From positions 248,001-312,000 of the forward strand of contig NZ_JAFREP010000014.1 in assembly GCF_017377855.1 (NCBI RefSeq): a stretch of DNA of 64,000 bases. The letters run 5' to 3'. The translations under genes and the position numbers were made by a program. Positions within the stretch are counted from its first letter, which is position 1. Each line of letters opens with the position of its first letter. Below, piece after piece: positions 17,495-27,500 of this stretch. The notes beneath the pieces are model-generated. The model saw nothing but the letters and a program-made list of their open reading frames with translations, did no database searches and had not been told where the DNA came from. The DNA is from Acanthopleuribacter pedis (GTDB lineage Bacteria > Acidobacteriota > Holophagae > Acanthopleuribacterales > Acanthopleuribacteraceae).

Positions 17495-19099
17495 TTGAGA
17501 TCGCCGTATTTTACCGTTGAGCACGATGTTTTTCGCGAGGGGGTGCGTAAGTTTGTCGCGGAGGAAGTGGCCCCCAACGCCGATTTATGGGAACGCGACC
17601 ACATGATCCCGCGCGAGATCTGGCGCCGCATGGGCGAGCTAGGGTACCTGGGCATCAATCATTCGGAAGCCCACGGGGGCTCGGAAGCCGATTTCTTTTA
17701 CTCGGTTGTCTTTTTGGAAGAATTGGCGCGCGGCAACATGGGCGGTTTTACCGCCGCGGTGTCGGTGCAGCAGTACATGGCAACGGCTCACATCGCCAAG
17801 GCCGGCAGCGAGGATATCAAACAACAGTTTTTGGTGCCTTCGATTGAAGGTCAGGCCGTCGGCGCTTTGGCCATTTCCGAGCCGGACACCGGATCCGATG
17901 TGGCCAACATTCGCACGCGGGCGCGCCGCGAGGGCGATGAATACGTTATCGACGGCGCCAAGATGTTTATTACCAACGGTTACTACGCCGACTTTGTCGT
18001 GGTCGCCTGCCGTACCGGCGAGGACGGTGCTTCCGGGATCAGTTTAATCGTGGTTGAAACCACGCGCCCCGGTTTTAAGGCGCGTAAGTTGGACAAAATC
18101 GGCTGGCGTTGTTCGGACACCGCCGAGATGTCGTTTGACGGCGTGCGCGTGCCGGTGAGCAATTTGGTCGGTAAGGAAAACCACGGTTTCTACTACATCA
18201 TGGAGAGCTTCCAGTTGGAACGTTTGGTCGGGGCCGTCGGGGCAATCGGCGCCGCCGACTACGTGCTGGAATTCACCGGCAAGTACATCCGCGAACGCCA
18301 AGCATTTGGGCGACCCGTGGCGCGTTTTCAGACCATTCGCCACGATATGGCCGATATGGTGACGGAACTGGCGGCGGCGCGACAATTGGTGTACCACACC
18401 GCTTGGTTGTACGACCAGGGCGAGGTGCCGGTGCTGGAATGTTCGATGATCAAATTGAAAGCCGCCGAGCTGTGCAACGAGATTATCGACCGCTGCCTGC
18501 AATGTCACGGTGGCTACGGTTACATGGAGGAATACCCGATTGCGCGGGCCTACCGCGACACGCGGGTCGGTACCATCGCCGGCGGGACCTCGGCCATCAT
18601 GCGCGAGATCATCGCCAAGATGGTGTTGGACGAAACCCAATACGAAACCGTGTACAAGGATCGTGATCAGGCGGAGCAACTCAACAAAGCCGCGTCTGAT
18701 CCGGCCGCCGAAAAAGCGGAAGCCGCGCCCAAACAGGCCGCCGAAAAAGCCGAAGCCGCGGCACCCGCCACCGGAGACGGCTCTTCGATACCGGCGTTGT
18801 TCGCGCGGTTGCCCGACCGTTTTTCCGAGGCGCTTTGGTCTGGTGAAGATTTGGTCTTCCACTTTAATATAGAAGGGGAGGGTGGCGGCGAATACACGGT
18901 TAAGGTCGCCGAGGGCAAAGCCACCAGCGCCGCGGGGCTAAGCGGCGCCGCCGATTGTGTGGTGGATACCGCCGCCAAACTGTTCCTGGACCTCGAGGCC
19001 GGTCAAGCCAATCCGCAAACCGCCTTCATGACCGGTCAGTTGCGGGTCAGCAGTATTCCCCACGTGCTGACCTTCATGCGTATCTTCCAGTTGGGTTAA
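17495..19099 (+). CDS. Acyl-CoA dehydrogenase fused to a C-terminal SCP2 sterol/lipid-carrier domain
   Basis: A 534-residue FAD enzyme for the first step of beta-oxidation. The N, middle and C ACAD domains end near residue 385. Markers are AISEPDTGSDVANI, AKMFITNGYYADF, RERQAFGRPVARFQ, and CHGGYGYMEEYPIARAYRD. The usual medium-chain catalytic Glu site reads TIAGGTSAIMRE with Gly, while FQLERLV carries Glu242 at the helix-G position used by long-chain and isovaleryl enzymes. An Ala/Lys/Glu linker (about 390-430) leads to an SCP2 fold (FHFNIEGEGGGEYTVKV, AFMTGQLRV). The start is TTG at 17495, with ggagg six bases upstream; an in-frame TTG at 17477 overlaps that site. It is the last gene of the operon. 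Confidence 0.88.
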   Translation: MRSPYFTVEHDVFREGVRKFVAEEVAPNADLWERDHMIPREIWRRMGELGYLGINHSEAHGGSEADFFYSVVFLEELARGNMGGFTAAVSVQQYMATAHIAKAGSEDIKQQFLVPSIEGQAVGALAISEPDTGSDVANIRTRARREGDEYVIDGAKMFITNGYYADFVVVACRTGEDGASGISLIVVETTRPGFKARKLDKIGWRCSDTAEMSFDGVRVPVSNLVGKENHGFYYIMESFQLERLVGAVGAIGAADYVLEFTGKYIRERQAFGRPVARFQTIRHDMADMVTELAAARQLVYHTAWLYDQGEVPVLECSMIKLKAAELCNEIIDRCLQCHGGYGYMEEYPIARAYRDTRVGTIAGGTSAIMREIIAKMVLDETQYETVYKDRDQAEQLNKAASDPAAEKAEAAPKQAAEKAEAAAPATGDGSSIPALFARLPDRFSEALWSGEDLVFHFNIEGEGGGEYTVKVAEGKATSAAGLSGAADCVVDTAAKLFLDLEAGQANPQTAFMTGQLRVSSIPHVLTFMRIFQLG

Positions 19100-19131
19100 G
19101 GCGTTTGGCGAAAACGAAATCACGCATCTAA

Positions 19132-19161
19132 AAAAGGCCGGAACTATGGTTCCGGCCTTTT
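19132..19161. terminator. Bidirectional terminator between convergent operons
   Basis: aaaaggccggaac (19132-19144) and gttccggcctttt (19149-19161) are a perfect 13-bp stem with loop tatg. The A tract on one side and the T tract on the other serve both the beta-oxidation operon and the TonB receptor gene, whose stop codon lies just beyond. Confidence 0.92.
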
Positions 19162-19164
19162 GCA

Positions 19165-21396
19165 TTACCAGCGGTAATGGATGTGGAGGCGGGCGTTGCG
19201 GCCCGGTTCCGTGAAACGATCCAAGCTGGGATCGCTGTTGCTCCGACCGCGAACTACCTGCCATTGGTGGTAGTCCTCGTCGGTGAGGTTAAACAGACCG
19301 AGGTTGAGTTGCCAGCCGTTTTGGAAGAACCAACCGAAGTTGGCGTCGAAGGTGGTGATGCTGTCGGGCACAAAGGGATCCGGGTTGGCTTCATCCGCCG
19401 CCAGACCGCTTTTTTTGCCGGTGTGGGTCAGGGTTAACCCCGCTTCCCATTGGCGGCTGTCGGCGACGTAATTCACGCCGAGCACGCCTTGGCTTGGGTC
19501 AATGCTGTCCAGCTCGGCGCCGGTCGCGCGATCCTCGCTGTCGATGTCGGTGTAAGCCGCGCGCAAACGCCACTGCTCCGCAAGCATCGTATCGACCGCC
19601 ATTTCCCAGCCGTTGATGTCGACGTTGTCGAGGTTTTGGGGTTGGAACAGGAAGATGCCGCCGGGACCGACGCCGGCAAAAGCCGTGTCTTGGATGAAAT
19701 CCTCGTAGCGGTTATCGAAGTGGGTTAGGCGGGCCGAGAACCGTTGCCACAAGGCGCGCAGGCCGAACTCCAGGTTGCGGCTGGATTCCGGTTCCAAATC
19801 GCCGTTGGGCAGGGTTTGGTAACCGCCGGCGAGGTTGGTGAAACCCGAGTTAACCGAGTGGTGTGGCGGCGCGCGAAAACCCTCGGCGTACAAACCGTTG
19901 AGGCTCAACCATTCGTTGATTTGGAATTTGGCGCCGAGCTTTGGCGTCACCGCGCTGTCGTCGACCGTGACCGGCTCGGAGGCGTTGCCGGTGCTTTCCA
20001 GGAAAATGCGGTCGTTTTCGTCCGGGTCGACCTCGTAGCGGTCGTAACGGACGCCGGGCGTCACCGTGACGCGGTTGGCGAAAAAGTGACCCTGCCATTG
20101 AACGTAAGCGCCGATTTCACGCACATCGCTGATCGGGAAGTAGCGGGTGGGGAAAACCAAGGTGCCGCTGTAGGCGTCGGGGTTGCCCGTGTCCAGGTCG
20201 AATTCGGTGCGGTCGCGCAGTTGTTCGAAGTTGGTTTCGTTGGCCGAGAAGCCGTAGGTTAAACGGCTGTTGTCGCCCCAGTTTTTGGACATCGTGATGT
20301 CCAAACCCAAACCCTCCTGTTCCAGGTCAAAGGAGCCGTTGCGGCGCACGTTGCTGACCATCGGGCCGCGTTGTGTGCGGCGTTGTTCCACCGTGTCTTG
20401 GGTGGTTTCGTCTTGGGTGAGGTAAAGTTGCCATTGGTAGCCGTCCAGCAGCAGGGCGTCGATCCCGCTCTTTTGCTGGGTCAGGCTCAGGCGTAGGCGT
20501 TCCTTTTCATCGACCGCGTCGAAATCGGCCACCGTCAGCAGCGCGCCGAACTGTTCGCTCGTGCCTTGGCCGCTGAAAAACTGGGTATCGCTTTCGCTTT
20601 GGTAAACTTCCGCGGTGATTTTCCAGCGGTTGTCGGGGCTCGCCTGGTACACCCCTTTCAGCAGGAACTGACGGCTCCGCGTGTCGATGGGGTTGGGCGT
20701 CGTGCGCGCGGCGTCGAAGCTGTCGTGGTCGCCTTGGTTGTCGCGCTCGTGGCCGTCGCGAAAGGTCGCGTTGGCCAAAAACGACCAGGCGCCCGTGCGC
20801 CAGGCCGCCGCCGCGCTGACCTGGGTTTGTTCCGTGGTGGTGTCGTAGCCGGTTTTAAGGCGGCCGTTAAAAGCTTGCGCGTCGTAGCTGAGCAGGTCCT
20901 CCGGGTCGATGGTTTGGAAGGCGACCACGCCGCCGAGCGCGTCGCTGCCGTACAGGGAGGAGCCGGCGCTTTTGACAATTTCCATCGATTTCAACAGGTC
21001 GACGTCGATTTGGTATTGGTTAATCGCAAGCGGACCGAAGCCGAATTCCTCGGCCGTGCGCACGCCGTCGATTTGGGTGTGGACGCGGTTGGCGCCGACG
21101 CCGCGGATACGGAAGCCGTTTAAACCAAGGCGCTCGGGATCCATGTCCACGGTGACGCCCGGCTCATAACGAATCAAATCGCTGCTGTCCGTCATCACTT
21201 CACGTTGGATTTGTTCCTCGTTTACGACCGTGACCGTGCTGGGACTTTCGTTCAGCGTCGTGGGCGCGCGTTCGGCGACCACCGTCATGTGCTCGAGCAG
21301 GGTGGCTGCATCTTGTTTGGGTTCGGCCGGGGTTTCCGCCGCCCACAGGCAGAGCGGCATGCAAAGTTGGCAGGCCCAGAGGGCGAATCGTTTCAT
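19165..21396 (-). CDS. TonB-dependent outer-membrane receptor, haem/haemoglobin type
   Basis: A 743-residue receptor with a signal peptide (MKRFALWACQLCMPLCLWAA). The plug domain opens at MTVVAERAPTTLNESPSTV and contains LIRYEPGVTV, GFRIRGVGANRVHTQIDG, and SAGSSLYGSDALGGVV. The barrel carries the FRAP box (YAEGFRAPPHHSVN) and an NPNL-like segment (LPNGDLEPESSRNLEFG), and ends in HYRW. FRAP/NPNL-type motifs and the plug wording match the haemoglobin/haem/transferrin receptor group. An upstream DUF6607-like gene in the same operon (8-base gap) and a Fur-box-like palindrome before it support an iron or haem role; the substrate is not proven. An aggag site is six bases from the ATG. Confidence 0.88.
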   Translation of the reverse strand: MKRFALWACQLCMPLCLWAAETPAEPKQDAATLLEHMTVVAERAPTTLNESPSTVTVVNEEQIQREVMTDSSDLIRYEPGVTVDMDPERLGLNGFRIRGVGANRVHTQIDGVRTAEEFGFGPLAINQYQIDVDLLKSMEIVKSAGSSLYGSDALGGVVAFQTIDPEDLLSYDAQAFNGRLKTGYDTTTEQTQVSAAAAWRTGAWSFLANATFRDGHERDNQGDHDSFDAARTTPNPIDTRSRQFLLKGVYQASPDNRWKITAEVYQSESDTQFFSGQGTSEQFGALLTVADFDAVDEKERLRLSLTQQKSGIDALLLDGYQWQLYLTQDETTQDTVEQRRTQRGPMVSNVRRNGSFDLEQEGLGLDITMSKNWGDNSRLTYGFSANETNFEQLRDRTEFDLDTGNPDAYSGTLVFPTRYFPISDVREIGAYVQWQGHFFANRVTVTPGVRYDRYEVDPDENDRIFLESTGNASEPVTVDDSAVTPKLGAKFQINEWLSLNGLYAEGFRAPPHHSVNSGFTNLAGGYQTLPNGDLEPESSRNLEFGLRALWQRFSARLTHFDNRYEDFIQDTAFAGVGPGGIFLFQPQNLDNVDINGWEMAVDTMLAEQWRLRAAYTDIDSEDRATGAELDSIDPSQGVLGVNYVADSRQWEAGLTLTHTGKKSGLAADEANPDPFVPDSITTFDANFGWFFQNGWQLNLGLFNLTDEDYHQWQVVRGRSNSDPSLDRFTEPGRNARLHIHYRW

Positions 21397-21404
21397 GTCG
21401 GCTC

Positions 21405-22367
21405 CTAGTAGCTATCGGCGGTGGCGGTGGTTTCGGGTTCTAGGTTGAGGAATTGGTTTATCACCGCGCGAATTTGTTCGCGTGCCTTGGCCGAGTCGTA
21501 GCCGCGTTTGCCCGCCAGTTTTTTGTCGAGTTTGAAGAGGTGGCGGTACAGGGGTTTGTCGTCGACCTGTTTGGCTAAGGTGATGGTGGGATGGGTTTGG
21601 TAAACCTCGTCCCAAACCGCGCGGGCGTCGGCCCAGAAGTTTTGGTGCTCGTCCCACCAGGCTTGTGCCTCGGCGCAACGGGTGGGCAAGGTACGCTCGT
21701 AGGTATTGAGGCCGAACTCACGGGCAATCACCGAGTTCTCTTCCGGGGTTTCGCCGATTTTGAGCTTGTAGTTGTCTTGTTCGTGGACCCAGCCGGTTTG
21801 CGTCAGAGTTTGGCGGTTGCGGGCCACCATGATGTGGTAATCGGAACGTTTGGTGTACTCGCGGCGGGGCAGGGGGCGGTTGGTGGGTTCGGATTCCCAT
21901 TGGGACAAATCGCCGATATGCAGCCATTTACCAAAACCTTCGTAGCGGGGGCTGTCGTCAACTTGGAACACCCGTTGGGTCCAAGTCCCGCGCGCCTCCG
22001 CCTTGGTCAGCGTGCGTTGTTGCCAGGTTTGGTTGCCTTGGTATTCCAACAGCTCGCGGTTTTCGTAGAGCCAATCTTGGCGCCAGTGTTTGATGATGCC
22101 GTGGTCGGTTTGCAACACGTGCTGGAGCACGATTTTGTCGGCGGAATCTTCAAGCACAATGACCTTTTCCAAAGCGCCGCTGTCGTAGGCCGGTTTGAGG
22201 TCGTAACCAATCGGAAAACCAACGGTTTCCTTGAAATGGAAGTCGACGACATAGGTGCCGGCCTGGGCGAGAATGGCCTGGCGGTCGCGTTCTTTGGGGG
22301 GAATGGCGGCCGGTTCGGCGGCGAAGATGGGGGAAAGGAGAAGGGCGAGCAGCAAACTGCGCATCAT
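21405..22367 (-). CDS. Secreted DUF6607-like protein, probable haem-uptake partner
   Basis: A 320-residue protein. The ATG at 22367 has aggag six bases upstream and gives a signal peptide, MMRSLLLALLLSPIFAAEP. The mature part is rich in Trp, Glu and Arg and repeats beta-strand-like segments such as WLYENRELLEYQGNQTW and RYEGFGKWLHIGDLSQW. That pattern and length recall the uncharacterised DUF6607 family, members of which I remember beside TonB-dependent haemin receptors. It starts the operon with the TonB receptor only eight bases downstream. Location is periplasmic or extracellular by the signal peptide. No catalytic motif was recognised. The frame extends upstream to 22511 without a usable start. 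Confidence 0.75.
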   Translation of the reverse strand: MMRSLLLALLLSPIFAAEPAAIPPKERDRQAILAQAGTYVVDFHFKETVGFPIGYDLKPAYDSGALEKVIVLEDSADKIVLQHVLQTDHGIIKHWRQDWLYENRELLEYQGNQTWQQRTLTKAEARGTWTQRVFQVDDSPRYEGFGKWLHIGDLSQWESEPTNRPLPRREYTKRSDYHIMVARNRQTLTQTGWVHEQDNYKLKIGETPEENSVIAREFGLNTYERTLPTRCAEAQAWWDEHQNFWADARAVWDEVYQTHPTITLAKQVDDKPLYRHLFKLDKKLAGKRGYDSAKAREQIRAVINQFLNLEPETTATADSY

Positions 22368-22393
22368 GATGGGCTCCTGGACGATAAATATGA

Positions 22394-22412
22394 ATTGAGA
22401 AGCAGTCTCAAT
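22394..22412. promoter_or_regulatory. Fur-box-like palindrome upstream of the TonB operon
   Basis: attgaga-agcag-tctcaat is a perfect inverted repeat with 7-bp arms, 19 bases in total. The half-site ttgaga also serves as a plausible -35 for the minus-strand operon, with AT-rich tatttat about 15-17 bases on. It resembles tgagaa...ttctca iron boxes of proteobacterial Fur. It lies between divergent genes, so it could also affect the methyltransferase. Confidence 0.5.
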
Positions 22413-22529
22413 GTGTATTTGTGGATTAAAATCCTTTCGCATTCCCTCTGTCAAGGGTCTTTGTCCAACTTTTTTCATTGCTGCGGTGCTAAAATCCAAG
22501 CAAACAACCACAAAGACAAGGGGATCGGC

Positions 22530-23279
22530 ATGGACGACTTTCAGTTACTGATTGATCTACACCTGCCCGCCAAACGGCAGGGACCGGGTTCGCCCACCGA
22601 AACAAAGCGCGCACTCGAATTGGCCGGGCTGCGCGACGCGGGTCCGCTCAAAGTCGCCGATATCGGCTGCGGCACCGGCGCCACCTCGATTGCGCTGGCA
22701 AACGAGCTAGACGTGCACATTACCGCGGTGGATTTGTTGCCCACCTTTCTGGAAACGCTGAACCAGCGGGCCGAGGAGGCCGGCGTGGCCGGGCGCATCA
22801 CCACGCTGGAAGCCTCAATGGACGCCTTACCCTTCGAAGAGGAACATTTTGATGTGATTTGGTCCGAGGGCGCCGTCTACAACATGGGTTTTTCGGCCGG
22901 CGTTTCCGAATTACGCCGTTTCCTCAAGCCGGACGGTATGTTGCTGGTCTCCGAAATCACCTGGCTAACCGACGTCCGTCCGCAAGCACTTTATGAGTAC
23001 TGGACACAGGCCTATCCCGAAATCGACACGGCCTCGGCCAAGTTAGCGGTGTTGGAGGATCGCGGTTTTTCTCCCGTTGCCTACTTCGTGTTACCCAAGC
23101 ATTGCTGGCTGGAACACTATTACGAACCCATGGAGCAACGCTTCGAAACCTTCCTCGAAAAATACGAGAACAGCGACGTGGCCAAAGCTCTCGTCGCCTC
23201 GGAAAAACAAGAAATCGCCCTGTATCGCAAATACTGCGATTACTACAGCTATGGCTTCTACATCGCCCGCAAGATTTAG
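22530..23279 (+). CDS. Class I SAM-dependent methyltransferase
   Basis: A 249-residue protein. Motif I VADIGCGTGATSIALA, an acidic residue after strand 2 (ITAVDLLPTF), the post-II segment TTLEASMDALPFEEEHFDVIWSEGA in pieces, and motif III RFLKPDGMLLVSEITW place it in the Methyltransf_11/25 group of small-molecule methyltransferases. The substrate is unknown. The ATG at 22530 has aagggga upstream; the frame runs open for another 900 bases upstream, but that stretch is antisense to the DUF6607 gene. It is divergent from the haem operon and followed by a hairpin before a convergent gene. Confidence 0.87.
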   Translation: MDDFQLLIDLHLPAKRQGPGSPTETKRALELAGLRDAGPLKVADIGCGTGATSIALANELDVHITAVDLLPTFLETLNQRAEEAGVAGRITTLEASMDALPFEEEHFDVIWSEGAVYNMGFSAGVSELRRFLKPDGMLLVSEITWLTDVRPQALYEYWTQAYPEIDTASAKLAVLEDRGFSPVAYFVLPKHCWLEHYYEPMEQRFETFLEKYENSDVAKALVASEKQEIALYRKYCDYYSYGFYIARKI

Positions 23280-23293
23280 GGGGCTAAGAAAAG

Positions 23294-23358
23294 GCCCGCA
23301 TGGCGTGTTTGTGTTGGTGACAAATCAACGAGGCGCCCTCTCAAAACGCCACGCGGGC
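23294..23358. repeat. Long-loop inverted repeat between convergent genes
   Basis: gcccgcatggcgt (23294-23306) pairs with acgccacgcgggc (23346-23358) at 12 of 13 positions, around a 39-base loop. The ends (gcccgc/gcgggc) resemble the closing bases of the dispersed repeats elsewhere in the window. It may act as a terminator, although T runs are weak. Confidence 0.5.
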
Positions 23359-23367
23359 TAACCCGTT

Positions 23368-24330
23368 TTAGGCATTTCCGGTTAATAACTCATACCCAAT
23401 GCGCCATTCCAGATAAGCCAAGAAACGGAAATGATTGAGAGCCGGTTTTAGCGCCTCGTCTTTGCCCCATTCGAGTCGACCTGCCGCGGGTCTTGCGTCA
23501 CGATCAAGACATGCAAACCTGAATTGGTGGTCCGCGCCGAAGAGGGTGAAAATTCCTAGAGCAGTTAACGCGTTTAAATCGGGTGCTTTGGCCGCGGCTT
23601 CGTATACCCAGTCATTCAAGGTTACCGAGCTGTTCTCATAGGTTCCTGGTCTGTTTTCCGCTAGAATCTCTCGTTTTACGATTCGTCTCAGTTTGGACAA
23701 AAACACCGGCCACTGGAAAACCGCCTCTTTTTCGGCGACCGCGGCGCCCTGTTGAACATAATACTTAGCACGCTCGATATTGAGGGTTCTCATGGTTCGG
23801 TTGCGCCACTCTGATGCGGCATGAAGTACATTGAGCAGCATGAATAATTGTCGGTGGCTGGTGTCATTGTCAAAACCACTGGGAGCCAGAGAGGAGAATT
23901 GAAACTGAAACCAGGGTGTTGTGGATGAATCGGTAATCCAATCGCACGAATGGGCGTGGGGAAGGTAAAGGCGCGAAAGAATTTCCCATACCAAGGGTGT
24001 ATCGAAGTCCCACATGTTCAATGCTTCGCGAACCGCTGCCTCTAAGTCATTGCGGACCGGCCCCGAGGAAATGGTGTTTCGGATGCCTTGTGCAGAATCT
24101 TTTTTATTGAGCCAGTCATCGCCATTGATGTGTTCAATGGTCGTACCATCAATTTGGAATTGAATGGTTTGGTGGGCCAGTTTGGAGCCTTGGGTTTTTC
24201 CCGCTGTTGCGCGGGAAAGGGTGTCGATGTTCTGAATTGCTATGGTTGGCAAGAAATACCTCCAAAATCGTATTTGAACCTTGGGTGGTTCCAGAAAGTG
24301 TTTGGAGAATTGCACAAGTAATGCCAACAC
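23368..24330 (-). CDS. Orphan protein of unknown function, start uncertain
   Basis: 320 residues from the first GTG, rich in Trp, Phe and His, with no signal peptide or known motif (for example CDWITDSSTTPWFQFQF and AYLEWRIGYELLTG). The region is visibly lower in G+C than its neighbours and uses more AT-ending codons, which suggests transfer. No ribosome-binding site precedes GTG 24330. The frame stays open upstream to about 24540, reading on through PPPPNAPGNYKQLYLNSLEA, without any ATG, GTG or TTG. The true start may use another codon, or the gene may be a 5'-truncated remnant abutting the acylase gene. The 5' part of this span is the least certain. Confidence 0.5.
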   Translation of the reverse strand: MLALLVQFSKHFLEPPKVQIRFWRYFLPTIAIQNIDTLSRATAGKTQGSKLAHQTIQFQIDGTTIEHINGDDWLNKKDSAQGIRNTISSGPVRNDLEAAVREALNMWDFDTPLVWEILSRLYLPHAHSCDWITDSSTTPWFQFQFSSLAPSGFDNDTSHRQLFMLLNVLHAASEWRNRTMRTLNIERAKYYVQQGAAVAEKEAVFQWPVFLSKLRRIVKREILAENRPGTYENSSVTLNDWVYEAAAKAPDLNALTALGIFTLFGADHQFRFACLDRDARPAAGRLEWGKDEALKPALNHFRFLAYLEWRIGYELLTGNA

Positions 24331-24536
24331 GACTCGGGTGAGGTGCGCCTCTAAGCTGTTTAAATATAGCTGCTTGTAGTTGCCTGGTGCGTTGGGAGGC
24401 GGCGGAGAACGAGGAATTGTAACCCACGGGGTTACACCTGAATCTCGCCCGGTTAGCAGTCCTGAGGTTGGTCTAACAGGTTGTAAGGAAGGGACGGGGT
24501 GATCGCGGCGGCGTTGCCAACCGCGAGTCTTTGGTC

Positions 24537-27500
24537 TTATTCGTTCTCAGTGAACAGTGGAAAGGGACGGTGGGAGAAGTCGTCGTAGAACGGGGTCATG
24601 GTGAGCACGTGGGTGTCCAGTTCGAAGGTGAACCCCTCGCCGAAGGCGTTGCCCGACTCGCCCAGGGGGAACATGCTTTCGATGCGGACGGGGCCCGTTT
24701 CTCCGACTTCCACGCATTGGGCGTAGGTGGATCGGTTGCTGAACGGCATGCTGTGCAGCGGGCGACCGGTGAGCAACGACAGCATCGGGTGTTCGAAGTT
24801 AATCGTGCCGCGCAGGCCGGTGCCCCAGGGCTGTTCGCCCAGGGCCGCGAGGGCGTCGTCCAGCGCCGCCACGATCACCGCCGCGCGGGTTTGCGGTGCG
24901 CTTGCGTCGGCGTTGGTGAACCAGTCGTATTGGTTGGTTAGGGTTGTGCCGCTGTCGAGCCCGCGGATGAAGGTATTGATGTGGTCGCCCGAGCCGATGC
25001 CCGCGATTTCTTCAAAAGTTCGGGTTAACACGCTTCGCACCCAGGCGTCCATCAGCATCCAGGCGTCGGCGCGGTCGGCGCCGGCGACGTGGTTGCTCGG
25101 GCCGCCGTCGACGAAGTAACCGTCCCAGTTGTCGAGCAGGGCGACGGCCGCGTTGCGTGCCTCGCTGGGGTTTGCGGCGACCGCCGCCGTGAAGCCGTCG
25201 CGCAGGAGTGGCCAGGGGTTGCCGCCGCCGGAACCGTTGCCGAGCGGGGTCGATGCCGTGAAGGGGATCGCGCGCGAGGGGGCGAGGTGGCGTTCCGTGC
25301 TTGCGACGGCGAGGGCCATGTCGCGCACGTCTTCAAAGGTGATGTTGCCCGCGTTGACCAGGTCGCGCAGGTGGTTGTCGACCACAAGGGCGCGGTGGAA
25401 GGGGCCGTAGTAGCGGTCGTTGTCGACGTTGCTGTTGGCCACATCGGCGCGGGACTTGTTGTTCCAGCCGCCGTAATAACCCTGGGCCGTGTTGCGGTCG
25501 TGGACCAGCGGATGCACGGTTTCGAGGTCGTATTCGAGAATGGGGGCGCCGGCCACGGCGCCTTGGGGGAAGCGGTACTCGCCCTCGGGACGCACCGGCG
25601 CGCGTCCGCTCATCCAGTAGGCGATGTTGCCGTCGCGGTCCGCGTAGCAAAAGTGCTGGCTGACGCCGATGCGGGTCAGGGCCTCGCCGAAGCTGTCCAT
25701 CGATTCCGCTTTGGCCAGGTCGTAGAAGGCTTGGATGGTGTCGAACTCGTAACCCCAGTGGGCGTAGCGCCAGGCCGTGGGTGGGTCCGTGTTGATCAGG
25801 GGACCGTGGTTGCTTCGGTAGACGTCGAGTTGGGTTTCTTCGCCGAAGGCGCCGCGGATGGTTTCGGTGCGGTGGACCTCGCCCAGTTCCGGCTCGATGT
25901 AGAGGTCCATGGTATCGGCGTGGCCGACCTGCATCGACCAGGCGTGGTGGGGGGTGCGGCCGACAATGATGCCGGGAATGCCGGGCACGGTGGCGCCCGA
26001 GATATGGATGCCGCCGCCGCGCACGGAACCTTCCACCACAATCGACGGCGTCATGAACCCCATTTGCGGCCCGGAGTAGAGAATGGGGTTGCCGGATTGG
26101 GTGTGCTCGGCGGCGACGACCCAGGCGTAGCTGCCCATTTTCATTTTGGCGTTGAGCTCGCGCTGGATTTGTTCGCGCAGGGCAAAACGGGTCTCGAAAT
26201 CGTAGTGGAGCGCCGCGAAGTTGATGTCGGTGCGCAGTCGACCGGGTTCCTGGGTTGCGGGTTCGCTGCTCGCGGTGCCCGCTGTTTTGGCGCCGGGTCC
26301 TGCTGGAATCATGGTGGGCGCGTCGGGATCGTTGAGGGGGCGCAGATCGGCGAACATGGTGGCCGCTTGGTCGGGGAACTGTTGTTCGAGCTGTTGCAGC
26401 AGGGCCGCGTTTTGGAGTTGGCCGCTGCCGAAATCCTGGGGATCGAAGGAACGCAGTAGGGTGACCAGGACGGCGAGCACATCGGTTTCCAGCCAAGGTT
26501 CGGGTTGAATGCCGACCGCTTTAAATTCGACCGGCAGTAAATCGGGGTCGGCCAATGCTTCGGCGCGGCGGCGGTTCACGCCGTCGACATAACCGCGCAC
26601 CGCGGCGCGTGCCTCGGGCGCCAACTCGGCGACGCCTTGTTGCAGTTCCTCCATGGAATAGCCGGTGGTGCGGGCGAAACGATCCTGTTCCAGCGTGCCC
26701 GCGTTGGAGACCAAGGGGACTTCCGAAAGGGTTCCGAGCGCCAGGCGGCGGAAGGTTTCCAGTTGCCACAGGCGGTCGGTGGCGATGTTGTAGCCCATCA
26801 TTTCGACCACATCGTAGAGGTTACCGTTTTCAATGTGCCACACGCCTTCGCTGTCGCGGCTGCTTTGGGCCGTGCCGCCGACCCGGGTTGGGTTGGCCCA
26901 TAGGTAATCGGAACCGGGGAGGTTGCCGCGTAAAGCGGTCATGGCCAGCGGTACGGTGGCATACACCTCGTAGAGGGAACCGGCCGCGGCGTCAAAGGCC
27001 GAGCCGTCGGGGGAACCCAGCACGTACAGTGCCTTGGCGCGTGGGGCGAGGGCCGCGGCCACCCGTGCGCTTTGCACGACCGTGCCTTCCGCGTTTATTT
27101 GGGCGATCCAGACATCGGCGGCTTCCGTGCCCGTGTTCACGACCGCGACGCCGTCAAAGATCGCGTTCCAATCACCGGCGAAAAACCGATGGCGGGTGGC
27201 CTGTTCGTTGGTTTCGGCGACGTGGGCCGGGCTGCCGCCGCCGGCCTCGGCCACGTACGCGACCGTGGCCGAGATGTCCTCACCCGTGATGACCAGATGG
27301 GCGGCGGTTTCGCCGACCAAGGTCGCGGCGGCTTGCGAGAATTGGGCGCGGCCTTCCAGGGTGCCTTCAACCGCCGGCAGCGCATTGCCGTCACGGTCGT
27401 AGGGGGTGAGGGTCCAGGTGCGCGGTTGCGCCGAGGTGTTTTCTAAATATAGGGTACTGGCGAAGCCGCCGTCCGCGGCGGTTAGGTGGGGAATCATCCG

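Noticed and set aside
21591..22529. Very long upstream extension of the methyltransferase frame
   Set aside because: It is antisense to a gene with signal peptide and ribosome-binding site, and the methyltransferase has its own start at 22530.
25089..26496. Long open frames opposite the penicillin acylase gene
   Set aside because: G+C-rich third positions keep the other frames open. The products have the low-complexity Arg/Pro or Gly/Ala look of shadow frames.
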